Assembly (NCBI RefSeq): GCF_048771995.1
Contig: NC_133034.1
Coordinates: 5,033,001 to 5,097,000, forward strand
From: Taeniopygia guttata
Lineage: Eukaryota > Chordata > Aves > Passeriformes > Estrildidae
DNA length: 64,000 bases
Direction of reading: 5' to 3'
In this document: piece by piece, positions 1 to 13,000 of the stretch
How the letters are laid out: each line of letters begins with the position of its first letter
How positions within the stretch are numbered: position 1 is the stretch's first letter
Notes under the pieces: model-generated
Databases searched by the model: none
Seen by the model: only the letters and a program-made list of their open reading frames with translations
What the model was told of the DNA's origin: nothing
Translations under genes and position numbers: made by a program

Positions 1-669
1 CCTACCTAACATGCCCAGTCTCCAGCTGAAGAAGGGATTCTTCCCACTCTTTCAAAGATACAGATTCATGTCAGATCGGAACAAATCAAATGACCACCAA
101 GAGCACATTTTCAAGCACCCCTCCTGTGTTTTCCTTGTTCCCCTGGACTGATGGCTGTTGGACAAACACAGCAGCTGATGGCAAGTGCTTTCCAGGGTTT
201 TTCAGCAGATGGAGAGATGCAGTTCAGTGGCCTGGATCAAACACAGGTGCAGAGGGAACAGCAATACTACACTGCCATCTTCCACAGAAGCAGGACGTGA
301 TTCAGATTTTCTGATGGCAAACACTTCTACAACAAAGTTCCACCAAACCCTTACCTGGGTTAATATATTAACGTCAGCTTGTCCCCAGTCCTCTCATAAG
401 CCTGTAGCTGTGTTTAAATCTTGAGTACAGAAAGGCTACTCCCCCTGCAGCCCCATGTTGTACCACCAGGTATACCTGGGTACTAACCTGGGTTAGATCT
501 TTTTTCACCTTTTTACAGGCCATTCCTGAGCCTTGATCTGAAGGCGATGTTTGTGAGGATATTCCTAACCTGAATGTGTGTCAGGTCTGCAAGTGGCTCA
601 CATGGCTTCAGTCTGCTGCAAACACCTTCTGGTAAAACCTCCCCTATGAAATAAAAACCACAGGCACAG
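1..669. other. Flank beyond PPP1R7, no gene seen
   Basis: No conserved exon, RNA gene or clear repeat was recognised. By synteny the next gene would be of the ANO7 type, but nothing here supports it. Confidence 0.5.
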
Positions 670-880
670 CGAAGGCTCTTGTGTTAAGATTTAATAATAA
701 TAATAACAACATTTCAAAAACAATGAGTGCATTGTACACGAGACCTGGTTTCAGTGCTTTTTGTTGACTTTTTGCCCTGTGTGTGTCAGTGTACTGAAGA
801 CCTGGGGAATGGTGAGTGGATAAAAAACCCCGCTGGGACATTTCTTGGAGGAGGGCTGGGGAGAGAGGGCAGCAAGAGTT
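670..880 (-). other. PPP1R7: PPP1R7 3' untranslated region
   Basis: Sequence between the stop codon and the ATTAAA signal. It looks short (about 200 nt). The exact cleavage site is inferred. Confidence 0.6.
690..695 (-). terminator. PPP1R7 polyadenylation signal (ATTAAA)
   Basis: Read on the minus strand this is ATTAAA, the common variant hexamer, about 190 nt after the PPP1R7 stop. No AATAAA on that strand lies nearer. Confidence 0.5.
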
Positions 881-1057
881 TCAGAATCGAACGAAGGTGG
901 CATCGATCTGCCGCACAGTCGGGAGGGCCAGCATGATTTTGCGCCGGTACTGGGGGTCCTTCTGCAGGGGGTTTCTCTCCAGGTATACAGTCTCCAAATT
1001 CTTGGCTCCTTTCAGCTCATCCAGGTCGCTCCAGCTCTCCACGAGGTTGTCATTCAT
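881..1057 (-). other. PPP1R7: PPP1R7 last coding exon: LRR cap
   Basis: The exon opens in phase 0 after a CAG acceptor and codes 58 residues. These include [17 protein letters not shown] and the C-terminal QIDATFVRF, nearly identical to the human protein. The stop codon is TGA. Confidence 0.95.
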
Positions 1058-4000
1058 CTGCAGAGCACACACAGGCATGTTCACACCCACAGGGATCCCC
1101 AAAAGAAGGAGAGCAGTTGTGGTGCTGTGTCACTGCTGCCAAGGCACCACCGCTCACCAACACCTTCTCTACAAGATCCTTCTTGCCCTGGAGCCTCTGA
1201 GCTGAGCTTTCCTGTCTCACATCCCAGGCCTCAGCACTAAACCCAACTCCCCCACGCTGTCCTGGCTGCTGGGCACATGCCTCACCCTTCAGACAGCAGA
1301 TCCAGTCCAGCCAGTGTGCTAGGAAAGACTGCAAGTCTGCCAGTCTCTGCACCATCTCCCACTCCACCATGCATTTATGGGCTGGAAATCTTTATGTCAT
1401 AATTTATTTCTACTGTGACACCCATCTTTACTTTTATGACTTCTCAGGAAACATTAAAAAAGGTCCCAGACTGAAAAGAAAAGCAACGTTTTCCTCTCTC
1501 CTCAACATAAACTTCCCTGCAAAAACTGCTTCAACACTCCAGAAGAAATGCCAAACTCCCTGATTTGGGTTCTTCTCCTGCCTCATTGTTGGCTCAGCAA
1601 TTGCACACAAAGGAATGAGTGCTTCAGCTGTCCAACAAGAAAGCAAAGCTGCAAGGTGGACACATGCTGTCCAACCCTGAGACAACAGCACCCTTTGCTT
1701 TTGGATACAGAGTCACTGCAGCAATGCCACCTTCACATAAAATGTAAAAAACCTCACTGGATTGTCTCATTCTGCTACAGCTCATCACAATGTTACTTCA
1801 CCCAAGTCACTCAACTTTCAGATATCACAGTCCCTCCACTGGGGATATGCTACTGGAAAACTGCTAGAAGACTGTCACAGTAGCTAGGATTTTGAATTCT
1901 GTTTACTTAATGTGTTAAAGGACATTGTTATGTGGCTTCAACCGTTCAGCCAGTGAAAAAAAATATAAATTGGTAGATACAATACTGGTTTCCACTGAAA
2001 ATTCTGCCCTGCTCCTTTTCAAACATGTCAGGTTTTTTTAACATAAATGTTGGAAGGCTGGAACAAAGCCAGGAGGGCATTTGCTGTGCTCAGCTAACAG
2101 ATCTTGGCCAGTACTCTGCTCTGACAAAGGACTCTGGATACACTGGTGTTTTTGCAAAGGAATCCAGCCAAGTCCAGCTCTGGCCTGTCCTTTCAGTACA
2201 AGTGCAGACACCTCCTATAAGCACAGCAACAGCAAAGAGGAAAACAGGAGGAAATCGTATGGGATCAGGACAGGCCCCACACCAGCCACCCTGCCTGCCT
2301 CACCTCTGCTGCCCAAAAGCTTCATGGGCAGTTAAATGGCTTCTCAGTCCTGCTCCTTAAAGAGCTCCTTACAGAAAGGCATGGCCAGGTAACACTGCTG
2401 GCTGGCTCCTCAGCCACACTGCAAGATGAGGAAAACCACCTAAGGAGCCTGGGCTCCAGACTCCAGCTGGGTTTCATTTGAAGCTGCTTTCCACTCCTTT
2501 TCTCTCAGCATCTGCCCAAGAGTTTAAATAACTCCAAATGATTATACAGCACAGCTCTTATTCTCAGCCTTGAATGCAGAGACTCTACAAGAGCTAAAGC
2601 ACGTGCCAGCTCATGAACATCTGCTGCTGCTTCTCCATTTTTTCACACGAGCACGTTTGTGCACAGCTCCCAAACATGGCACAGTGCTGATGCTTCAGGA
2701 CAGGGCATCTCTGAATTTCCTGACCTGACTTAGGAAAGCCGAAGAGCTCAGCAATTCAGGGTGCCAGAAAGAAACAGAAGCAATCCTAAGCTGTTATCTG
2801 CCTCAAAGGAACGGAACCAGAAGTTGGTTTTGTTTTGTTCATATTTATAACACTATAAATATACCAACTCAGCTCTGCACAAGCTCTGTGCTTCCCCTGG
2901 TACTCTGTCATGCTCACTCACAGAAAGAACAGCTACAGAAATAGGACATGTGGGGCTGTTTCATAACCAACCTGAGCAGGAAGGCAGGGCCCACTTCCTA
3001 GGCAGAGACAGGCTCCTTACCACTCAGCAAAACCTGGCAAAGAAATCTTTAAGCTCTTCCCTTTCCCTAGGGAAAACCATTACACACTCTATCCATGCAG
3101 ACTGGCAAGACCTTAAAGCTGATCACCAGAACTAGAAGAGCTCCCTCCAAGGCACACATGTCCATATGCTGCCCATCAGAAGGGTTTCCCTCACTGTGGC
3201 ACAGGCATTTTGGGAAACAGCTCTGGCCTGTGCTTACCCAGAACTCCTGCAGCTCTGTTAGGTGACTGATATTCTCGATCTTCTTAATTCTGTTGGCTGC
3301 AATGTCCAGCATTGTGAGTTTGTTCTAGACAAAGCAAACACAAAAATATTAGATCTGATTTCCTTTCATCTTCTCTGTGACATTTTCTCCAGGCCCAGAG
3401 TTGGAAGCTGTCAAGAGAAGACGTGTTATCGCCAGCTGCTCACATTCAGCTCAACTCTGGCTGCCTACATGGAACAAGGAAGATTGTTTTCTATTAAGCT
3501 GGGCTACTGACCCCCCAGAAGCCATGTGACAAAAATGAAGGCAGTTACTGGCTGGATGGCAACTGCCAGCCAAGGGCTCCCAAAAAGTGAGCTTACCTCA
3601 AAGTACCTTAAGAGGAGCACTAAAAATCGGATCCAAAGTGTCCCCTTGAGCAGCAGAGCTGAACAAACTCTTAGCAGCACGAAACTCAACAATTTTAGAA
3701 AAGCTTTTGCTGGGTGAGAATGAAAATGATACAGGCTTCCACAAAATCCATCCCACTCAAAAAGACAGACATGTACACTGACAGGAAGGCAATCTGCATG
3801 CCATGGCTGGCCTCTCTTACTCCCAGCTCCAGTTTTGTCCTATTGAAAAGCACTCATGGTTATCTACAAGCTGCTGTATGAAAGGCTGCAGCAGCTGTGT
3901 CCAGGAGCCTTCCCATGGCTGAGGATCAGCCAGGCTACTGCTCCAACCACAACTCCCTTCCCCTTACTCCAGAATATCTGGAGGATCTTTACCCACACGA

Positions 4001-7000
4001 GATACTTTAACATAAAACAAACACTTGGGTATTTGTGGTCTCCCAAGAGACTCAGGAACCCACACCTAACTGGGGAAACTGAGGAACAAAAACTTCCAGA
4101 AAAGCCACTAACACAAGCAGCTCAGGGAAACAACTGTGCTGCACAGTCAGCAAAAGCCTCACATTGTTCTCCAGTCCCTCGATGACTTCGATGCCGTTGT
4201 GGCTCAGGTACAGCTCCCGCAAATTCACCAAGCTCTGCAGCCCCTCAATCTTGGTCAGACGGTTATTCTGCAAGTGCAGCAGGCTGTTTAGTACCCTCCA
4301 AACAAACCCAAACCCACGTGACTCACGGGGGGAAAACCATTTCTCTAAAGTATGGCTGGGAAGTGGAAATAGTCTGCTTGGGCCCACACAGATCTTGGGA
4401 GCTCAGCTGTTTGATCTCTGCATCACTGATGCACGAGAAGTCCCATGGGAGTCCCAGTCTCCAGCAAGAATCAGACTCTGACCTTCCCATCAAAAGTTGC
4501 AGCCTGAAAGTTTTTGGCTTGGTGTCTTAACAAACAGCAGGACTATGCATGAACAGTGTTCAGTTTTAAGTCTTTACAAATGGGAAGGTCAGAGAGAAAG
4601 TTACACCACCTTAATCACACTGCACTCTGCTCTAGCTAATTCTTTATGGCCTACAGAATAATGCCACATACAGGTACCACAGCAGGTAGTCAGTGACGTG
4701 TCAGCAGCTTTCAGAGATACTACAATGCACAAGCACTGTCATATGGATAAGAAGGAGATTCAGTGAAAGAAATTAGCTGAGTATATTTTATTTCACCTTT
4801 CAAAAAGGAAGAAGCTGTTTGAAATCTCATTTAGGACAGATTGCACTCAGCACAGGCTCGTTCATATTTCTTGCCTCTTCAGTAAGAAGGCAGCGACACT
4901 GAGCCACTGTCATTGTAAGGACTACCTGGCACAACACTTTCAGTGTTACTGTAATACATTAGGAAACAGTGTTTCAGGAAGGAAATAGGGGATTACATTC
5001 ATTTCCTGTTCTTTCTTCCATAAAAATCAAATAGCTGTTTTATAATTTTATCAGTGTCTGTCAATTTCAAGTAGCATTAAAGGATGAAAAAGAAACAACA
5101 CAGAGAATTCACTTCCTTCCAGCACAGGAGTTGGACTCTAACCCTGCAGCCCTGCTAATGAGGGGCTCACATGAAGGTTGAAGAGGGATTTTTCACAAGG
5201 GTATGCAGTGATAGGACAAGGGGGAATGGCCTTAAGATGAAGGAAGGCAGGTTTAAATTAATGTTAGGAAGAAATTCTTCTCGGTGAGGGAGGTGAGGGC
5301 CTGGCACAGAAAAGCTGTGGCTGCCCTTGGATCCCTGAGGGAGCCTGGGACACAGCCTGGGATGGTGGAAGGTGTCCTGCCCATTTCAGGGGTGTGGAGC
5401 AAGATGATCTTTAAGGTTCCTTCCAACCCAAACCATCCTGGGATTCTGTGACTCAGAAGAACTGATCCTATCTCACAGGGTGGTTCAAGGCTTTCAGAAC
5501 ACAACCAGTACCTGTATACTGAGCACAGTCAGGTTTGTCAGGGCATCCAAGTTCTGGAGCTTGGTAATTTTATTCTTTCCAAGGAACAGACTGTCAAGAT
5601 TAGCCAAGGTGTCAATGTTTTCAATTACCTGTGAAACGAGCAGAGGAGAGAGTGTTACTGCAAAATTCCACCTGGGAGATGTGGCTGTCACTTTCTAGCC
5701 ACGTTAGAACCATGTGGTGTATCCTGGGTAGAAGATACTCATTTGTGAAGCAAAAAAAAAGCTGTTACTAGTGAATGGAAAGAGAATCTGGGAAGGAAAA
5801 CCAGACTTTGTAAATTGAGTCTTGCACATCAGTGACTGTATAACACAGAGGGAAGTTGTTCAGCTTCTCTGCCATTTAACTCTCTGCCAGTTAACTCAAG
5901 CAAAGTTAACTGTCTCACAGGTGTGTGTGTTACTGGATTTAACTACTGGCTGTACAGCCTGGCTTCTGGCAGAACACACCCACACCAGTCTGAGTGATGT
6001 ACACTTTTTAAATACATACTTTACTGGGAGAATACAGACACTGTACCAGTTTAGCTCGAGCTCAGCCTTCAGGAAGAGAAAAATCAGGATTTCTGTAAGC
6101 ATCAAGGATATTACAAAGGAAGGGAGAAAGCATGAACAGAACAGTGAAAACAGGAAAAAAAAGGAAAAAGGGTAAGATTACAAAAGGCTCCTGCAAACAA
6201 AAGGAGACACTTTTATTTTGCAGGGTAAAGCCTCTGAATTAAAAAAACAAGATGCTGTTAAAAGCAACAAGGACATTACAACCAGACTTCAGCTCACAGT
6301 AAAACAGTAATATGGACACAGACACACCCAGAGCTGTGTGCCTGCTGTGCTCAGGCAGGCTGTGACATCTCAGCTTTTCCACATGCTTCTTGCCTGCCAA
6401 AATCTCAAATTAGTAGTGCTGGGGAGCCAGGCCACTGAGTCCTAGCACCGCCTGGATCACTCTGTGTGTTCACCTGTGCACGTACTAACAGAAGGAAGGA
6501 GAAGGACACTCAGGAAAGGTAAGAAGCTTTTCAACCTCTATCCCACAACTGCCAGAACACTGAACACAGTGTTAACCAGCTCAAATTTGCATTCACCCCC
6601 CTTCTAGATTATGGATTTCCCCTGTTTTGACCTTGCAAGAAAAATTATAGATTTGTTGCTCATTAGCAACTTCTCCAGCCCTGAGGAGGAAATACTGATG
6701 ACTCAGTGCAGGGAGAGGAATGGAACAGATGGATATGAGGGGATAAAAACCTGAGAACAAATAAAGGAGTGCTTTACATTGCAGCTGCCTCAGTCCAGCT
6801 TTAAGAAAAAAAAAGCATTAAATATGTCAGCTCAAGCATAAAGTTCTTCTCCCCAAAAGAAACAGAGCAAGAAGTGCTAATTCATGAAGGCTTCCGAGCT
6901 AAGGGCACCAAGGGAGGTTTGAGTAGGCAACAAAATATTTTCTTGGCATACTCCAATTCTACATAAAGCCCTGCTGCAGCAGCTTTAATACACAAGGAAG

Positions 7001-10000
7001 AAGTCAATCAGGCACCTTAGAGCCAAGAACACTGCCTGCAGAGTCCACAGGCTTGTGCCCCAAAGAGTTAAGGGTATGTCCAGCTGTGAAACACACAGCC
7101 AAGGCACCCTACACCCACAGAAAACCAGTCCAGGAGTTCTAGGTACCCTCAGGCAGCACGACATTTCTTTGTGCCAAGCCAACTCACAGGTTACTCACCC
7201 CAATAAAGCAATTAGAAGCATAGAACACTGCTGCTTGAAGATGTCAGAATAGAATTAACAGACAAACAGAAAAAAAACATTAAAAATAAAATAATTTAAG
7301 AAGCTTGTGTTACCCACACAGTGACAATTTAAGTTTTTTTTTGTTTGTTTGTTCGTTCTGTTAATATGCTCAGGCTCAACACTGAGAAAACACATGAAAT
7401 AAATCTAACCTCATTGTTAAAAATATATTCCTTGGCTTGACAACATTATTGACAACGTACTGCCTACGTATCAATTCTAGCTTGATTTTTTTTTTTTTGC
7501 CCCAGATGATAATGATGCTTAGATACAGAATACAATACAGCTTTGCTTAACCCAGCTTCTTAATGTAAGGATCAGTGTGCTGAGCCGGCTCTGCTTCTCT
7601 CCTTAACTCCTGTTCCCCCATCCTAGGCAAACTCTAAGGTTCCTAATTCTTCCTCTGACCTGGCTGATGTTCTCACACTCTAGATTTATCCCCCTAAATA
7701 ATTTCTAGATTATCCCCCTAAATAATTTAATTTCCAAAGCAGAAATTCCTGGAAAACAATTCAGTCCAGTCTGGCTTTAGGAGGAAACCAAAATTTTTTC
7801 CTCTTCAAAAAGGCAGCACACATTTCTGCTTTAGAAGGCTGTTTTTAATAGCTGAAGTTTCCTCATTTTCTACAAAGACAAGTGTTCTTCCAAAAGTCCT
7901 GAAACAAAGAGGACAAACAGATCTTTTTGTAATCTTTTAGTATAAGTCATTTCTCAGACACTAAAAATGGGCAGCAACAACTTACACCACATTGACTGAA
8001 ATGCAGTCATCTTCAATCAGTATTTTCTAAACAGCATGTAATTTTAAAAGCTTTAAAAAAAAGAGCTTATTTTGCATGTTGCAAGTCTTTTGTGTCATCT
8101 GTCTGACCAGTTCTCTTATGAACCAAGCAAATACAGTGAATCATACCTTAGGGACAGGAGAGACTACTCATAACTGCTCTCCCTTAAGTGGCACAGATTT
8201 TAAATTGAAAGAGTCACAATCTGCACAATAAAACCCCAAAGCAATCAGCACTACAGTACCAAGTTTTAGGTTTTAAAGGCATTCCAGAGCAAAGCCTCAA
8301 GAAAAAAAATTTGCCTAAACAAGATTGACTACCATAGCAGGCTTTCAATTGCACACGCAAATCAAACTCATTTTGTTTTCAATAGGTTTCATGGACTCAG
8401 CACCAGTGTGTAGAAAGGTAAGAGAAAACACTGCTAGTTTTGATAGGCTTGGCTCCCTAGCAGGAAGAAACCATCACCTGCAAAAGGAAACACACAGGGG
8501 ATATACGAGTTCATTAAAGACAAAAATTCACAAATGGTGATTTAGTAGCTAGGCACTAATGCAGAATGAAAGGCTGCAGCATGCACAGCAATAAGCACAG
8601 GGAGTGACCGGAACAGTAAAAGCCAACAAAACTGCAAATCAAAGTCAATGCAGTGCCCTTGCAGAAAATGCCAGAATCACACCACAGAGCTGAAAACTCT
8701 CCAGCCAACGTCTCTCAGAACAAACCTACCCGAATTCGATTGGACCCCAACTCTAACATCTGTAGCATCTGCAAGTTGCTCAAATTCTCAATTTTGCTGA
8801 TTTTGTTGTTGACAAGGAAGAGCTTTTTAAGCTGGGTAAGCCGATCCAGTCCTTCAATGTGTCGCAGAACATTAAAGGAGATGTCCAGGACCCTGAGGTA
8901 AAACAAACCAAAGGTCTCATCAAGCATGGATGATTCTGAAAGAGGCACTTGTAAATTGGTGGGGAATCTCCCTGTCTGCAGAGATCAAGCCTTTGCTAGG
9001 CCTTGAAGCTAAAGTAATGAATGCAATTTCTTTTTATCAAAAAATACAACAAATAAAACTTTCAAAATACTTCCGCAGTGTGTTTGGAAAGAAAGAAATC
9101 ATCTGCCACATGCAGAAGACAGACATTATTTTGCCCAGCCATGGAGCTGCCATGCTGGGAGGAAGCCAATCTGCGTTTTCCTTGGGAAAGGTACCTGCCT
9201 ACAAGATCTGCCTCTGACAGGACCATGTCAAGGACTCCCCTGGCAGGAAGCAGTTGTGATGGTGAGAAATGGGCCAGTCCCGTCCCAGGGGGAACATTTT
9301 TGTAATGTACCTCCAGAGTGATCCAGGCAAATACCAGAAACTCAGAAACCTGGAAGGGTACTACTTCTTCCCTAACACTCTTCAAAAGAAAATAACCTTA
9401 TCTGAAATCTCTTGTCATTTTTGCAGGAATAAACAGAATAAACACCTGTTACACAGAGCTCTCACTGCAAGAGCAAAGGGGGCCTGAGAGCACCCACACC
9501 TGTGTGGAAGCTACAACCACCAGGCATTCTCACTGCCTTACACAGCACAGGTTTCATTTCAAGCTGCCTGTCCCTGGGCAGCTTCAGGACAATGAAACTT
9601 GCGTACGGCACAGATTAAATACCAATAAAGCACCAAAATAAATTCTGAGAGAGGCTTGGGTGATAAACACTGGAATAAGTACAGTATGAGTAACACAGTG
9701 AGTAGCAAATCACCCCCAGCCTAATCCTGGCGATTCCCCTGGACTCACTCAAGCTCCACCAGAGACTCCAAGTTCTCAATCTTCCGAATTTGATTGTCAT
9801 AGAGATCCAGCTCCCGCAGGGTCTGCAATTGCTCCAGGTTCTCAATGTGCTTAATCAAATTCTGACGGAGACACAGAGTCTAATTGTTGAGGAAAAGTTT
9901 AGAAAGAAACAGAAAAATGGCAATGAAGGATTGCATGTAATGCCTTTGTGCTTACAGACAAAAAGATGTTTGTGAGGGTTTCCACATGAAGTTTTGCTGG

Positions 10001-13000
10001 GAATTTGTTGGGTTGTTAGTGGTTTGTTGGGTTTTGTTTGTTTTGTTGGGTTTTGTTTGTTTTGTTCTTTTAATACAATATTTTCTTGGCATACTCCAAT
10101 TCTACAGAAGGAAATTTTTCCACCACAAGGGTCAGATACAGTAACAGCAGCTCAGAGAGGCTACATAATCTCCATCCTTGGAAATACTCAAAAGCTTAAC
10201 TGGAGAAGGCCTTAAGCAACATGTTCTAACTGGGTTTGCTTTGAGGACTTTACCATCCAGGTCATTCTGTGTTCAGTCTGCTGTGCTAGTCCAGGATGTG
10301 CCCTGATGCTCTCTCATCCACTTCCAAAACACACTTGCAGAATCCCAAAATATTACTACTTGACAAATAGGTAAAACCACCTTTTTCAGCTAAAAATGAA
10401 GCAACTCACTAAAATCTCAGACAAGAAGAGATTCTCTGTCATCTTACAGGTTAGATCTACAAAACCCCCAGTTCCAAGAGGCATTCTCTATTCCCCAGGA
10501 CTGTTACCTTCACTTTTTTGAGCACCTCAAATCCTTCAATCTTCCCAATTCGGAAATGATTCAAGTCAACATCCTTAAAGAGAAATGGAGGGATTTAGCA
10601 GTTGTTTCAAAACAAATCTGGTCTTTAAAGATCAACCTGGTACTTTGTTCTATGGAGATCATAGTCTTACAAAATGTGTAGCTCATTAAAACTTCCCCTC
10701 CAAGAGCATTTGTAAAATGGGTTTGGCACATGATTTTACCACCACAACTGAGACACATGGCCTGAACTTGGCAACTGCAAATGCAAAATGTCAACTGCAT
10801 ATAATGCAACAGCCCTCTCCTGAGTCTGGGCATTACCAAAATTAGAAAGCTTCAGAAATCTACTGAGATGGAAAAATTCTTGCATAAAAGTTTTGCGTAA
10901 AGTTCTCTTACCAACATTTCTAGGGCTTAACCAGAACACAAGTTGCAATTTCCAGTTCCAAGCCTCAGATGAGCACGAGTCACTGACAGTTTGAAAAACA
11001 AGTGGTTTTGTGAATGCTAATTCTGCACTGGCAATCAGCTGTGCACTTCCCATCTGTGCTGTTCAGCCCCAGATGCTCCAGTTTTGAAAGTCAAAGAGAA
11101 ACAGAGCACTTCCCACCCAGCTCAAAGCCTCTGCTGCTAACGGGCTCACAGGGTTGCTGATGCCAAGGCACTGGGCTGGGTAAGTCACTGTGCCTGCTCC
11201 AAACCACAGGGCTCACAGCAGCTTACAGCTCACTGAACAGACTCCCTGAAGCTCCCAGCCCAGCAGGACCTCTTGCAGCACAGACACACTTCCAGTGCAT
11301 CTATGCTTAAATTTAAAATTCTAAAGTACTAATGAAACATTTTGGCTAGTGATGAAAAATAGAACATCTCTACTGCTAGTCTAAAGGCTCTGAATCAGTT
11401 CTGAGGAGGATCACAGTAGCCAGCACCTTCAGAGGAATTAGATCTTTGAATTGGGTTTCAATACTTGCCTTTGCCTACCTTTGTCTCCTGCTGAATAAAG
11501 CCCGTAAGGACAAAAATCTGCCTTTACCTCAGCCTCTGGGTCCAGGCTAATGGTCTCCATGTCCACTGGTGTCTCTGCTTCTCCTGCAGGAGAAGCAAAC
11601 ACATTACGAGGTCCTGTACCAGACAGCCAAAGGCAGGATAACAGCCAACATCCAGAGAGCAAATGCTCCTCAGGAGGAGAAACATATGAGAGGCACAGTT
11701 CAGACATTCTGCTTCATTAAAACCACAAGAGCTCGTTACGGAAAAAAAAAAACTTTCTTTACAGCAGGATTTCATGCTCAGCTGTAAAACACACACACAT
11801 CAGCACCTTGCCCAACCTGCCTGTGTGGCTGCTGGAAACTCCAGGCTCAAGGGTGGGCAGGATGCCTTTCCTTCACACCTACCCCATCCAAGTGTCTGTG
11901 CTCCTCTGAAAACATAATAAAACCTTGCCAAGAAGGAATCCTAACTGTCTGGCGAGATGACCAGGAATGACCAAGCATCTCAACAATCCACTCTTTAGGG
12001 TTTTTTTAATTAGCACTGCCACTTTATGGCACTGTTGTGAATGCTTTTGTATGGATCTCCCTTCCTTTGTTTGTCTGAACTCTACTATGCCAGACAACAC
12101 TGTTTATCCCACTGCATGAATTTCCTTGGGAAATGCTTTTACAGCTCTGGAAAACACCCCAGCATTTGCTGTGCTTTTACCACAGCACATGAGGGAGGGA
12201 GATTTACTGGAGAATTCATGCTGAATAATTCATGCCCATTCCCATTTGTTGGAGATGGCTTGCTGGTTACATCAATTTCTGAAGAAAAACAAAGTCTGAT
12301 TCAGCTTTGCAAAACTGACACAACACAATTTGGAAGATTTTTCTAATTCATGTGCAAAGCTTCTCTGAGTGCTACCAAAAACTCAAGCAACTTTAATTAC
12401 AGTCACATCTCAAGGGCTTTGCACTAACTCCTGCATGTATGCAAGCTCATTCCCTTAACCCAGTAGCAGTGACTATTTTCACAGCCCAGAATGGTAAAAT
12501 GTCAAGAGTTCCTATTTAATGAGTGTTTCTCCTGCTAATGCTTGCCCTTGTAAGTAGTAGTGCAGGCACAAACAGTACCAGCATCACCATTTTTAATGCC
12601 ACCATCGAACTCCAAGGGTTTGGTGGTCCACAGATCATCACTGACCTTCCTGTATTTGGGCTGTTACTCTTGCCTGGACATTTAAACAGGAAAGAGACTC
12701 ACTGAGTGATTCACAGAAGTTAAGATGAAAAAGCAATCCTTTTTTTTTTTTTTTTAATAGCACAAAATAGCAGGAAACATAAATTATATTTTGGGAATGC
12801 AAAATGAGCTGGTAGTCTTGGGGATGTTGAACAGCAAGATAGAAATGCCACCAAAAATTAACACACATACATGTGCCTGTCAGCAATTAGCAGTGAGCAA
12901 CACCTGCTTTTTATTATTTTAGTTCCATATCAGGAGCTCTGCACTTCAGTAGAGTGAGATACTCCACCCTGCTGCTATCAAGACTGTACCTCTTTGACCT

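Larger units (their letters stand above)
3238..10573 (-). other. PPP1R7: PPP1R7 coding exons 4-9: SDS22 leucine-rich repeats
   Basis: Exons 10573-10508, 9879-9749, 8892-8730, 5628-5512, 4267-4163 and 3324-3238 encode the repeat solenoid. Recognisable segments are [73 protein letters not shown] and [15 protein letters not shown]. The concave face of this solenoid binds PP1 in the known family. Exon borders fall at about one or two repeats each. Confidence 0.93.

Noticed and set aside
10008-10070. GT-rich run in a PPP1R7 intron as a possible transposon end
   Set aside because: Simple GTTTGTTGGGTTTT-type low complexity with no element structure.
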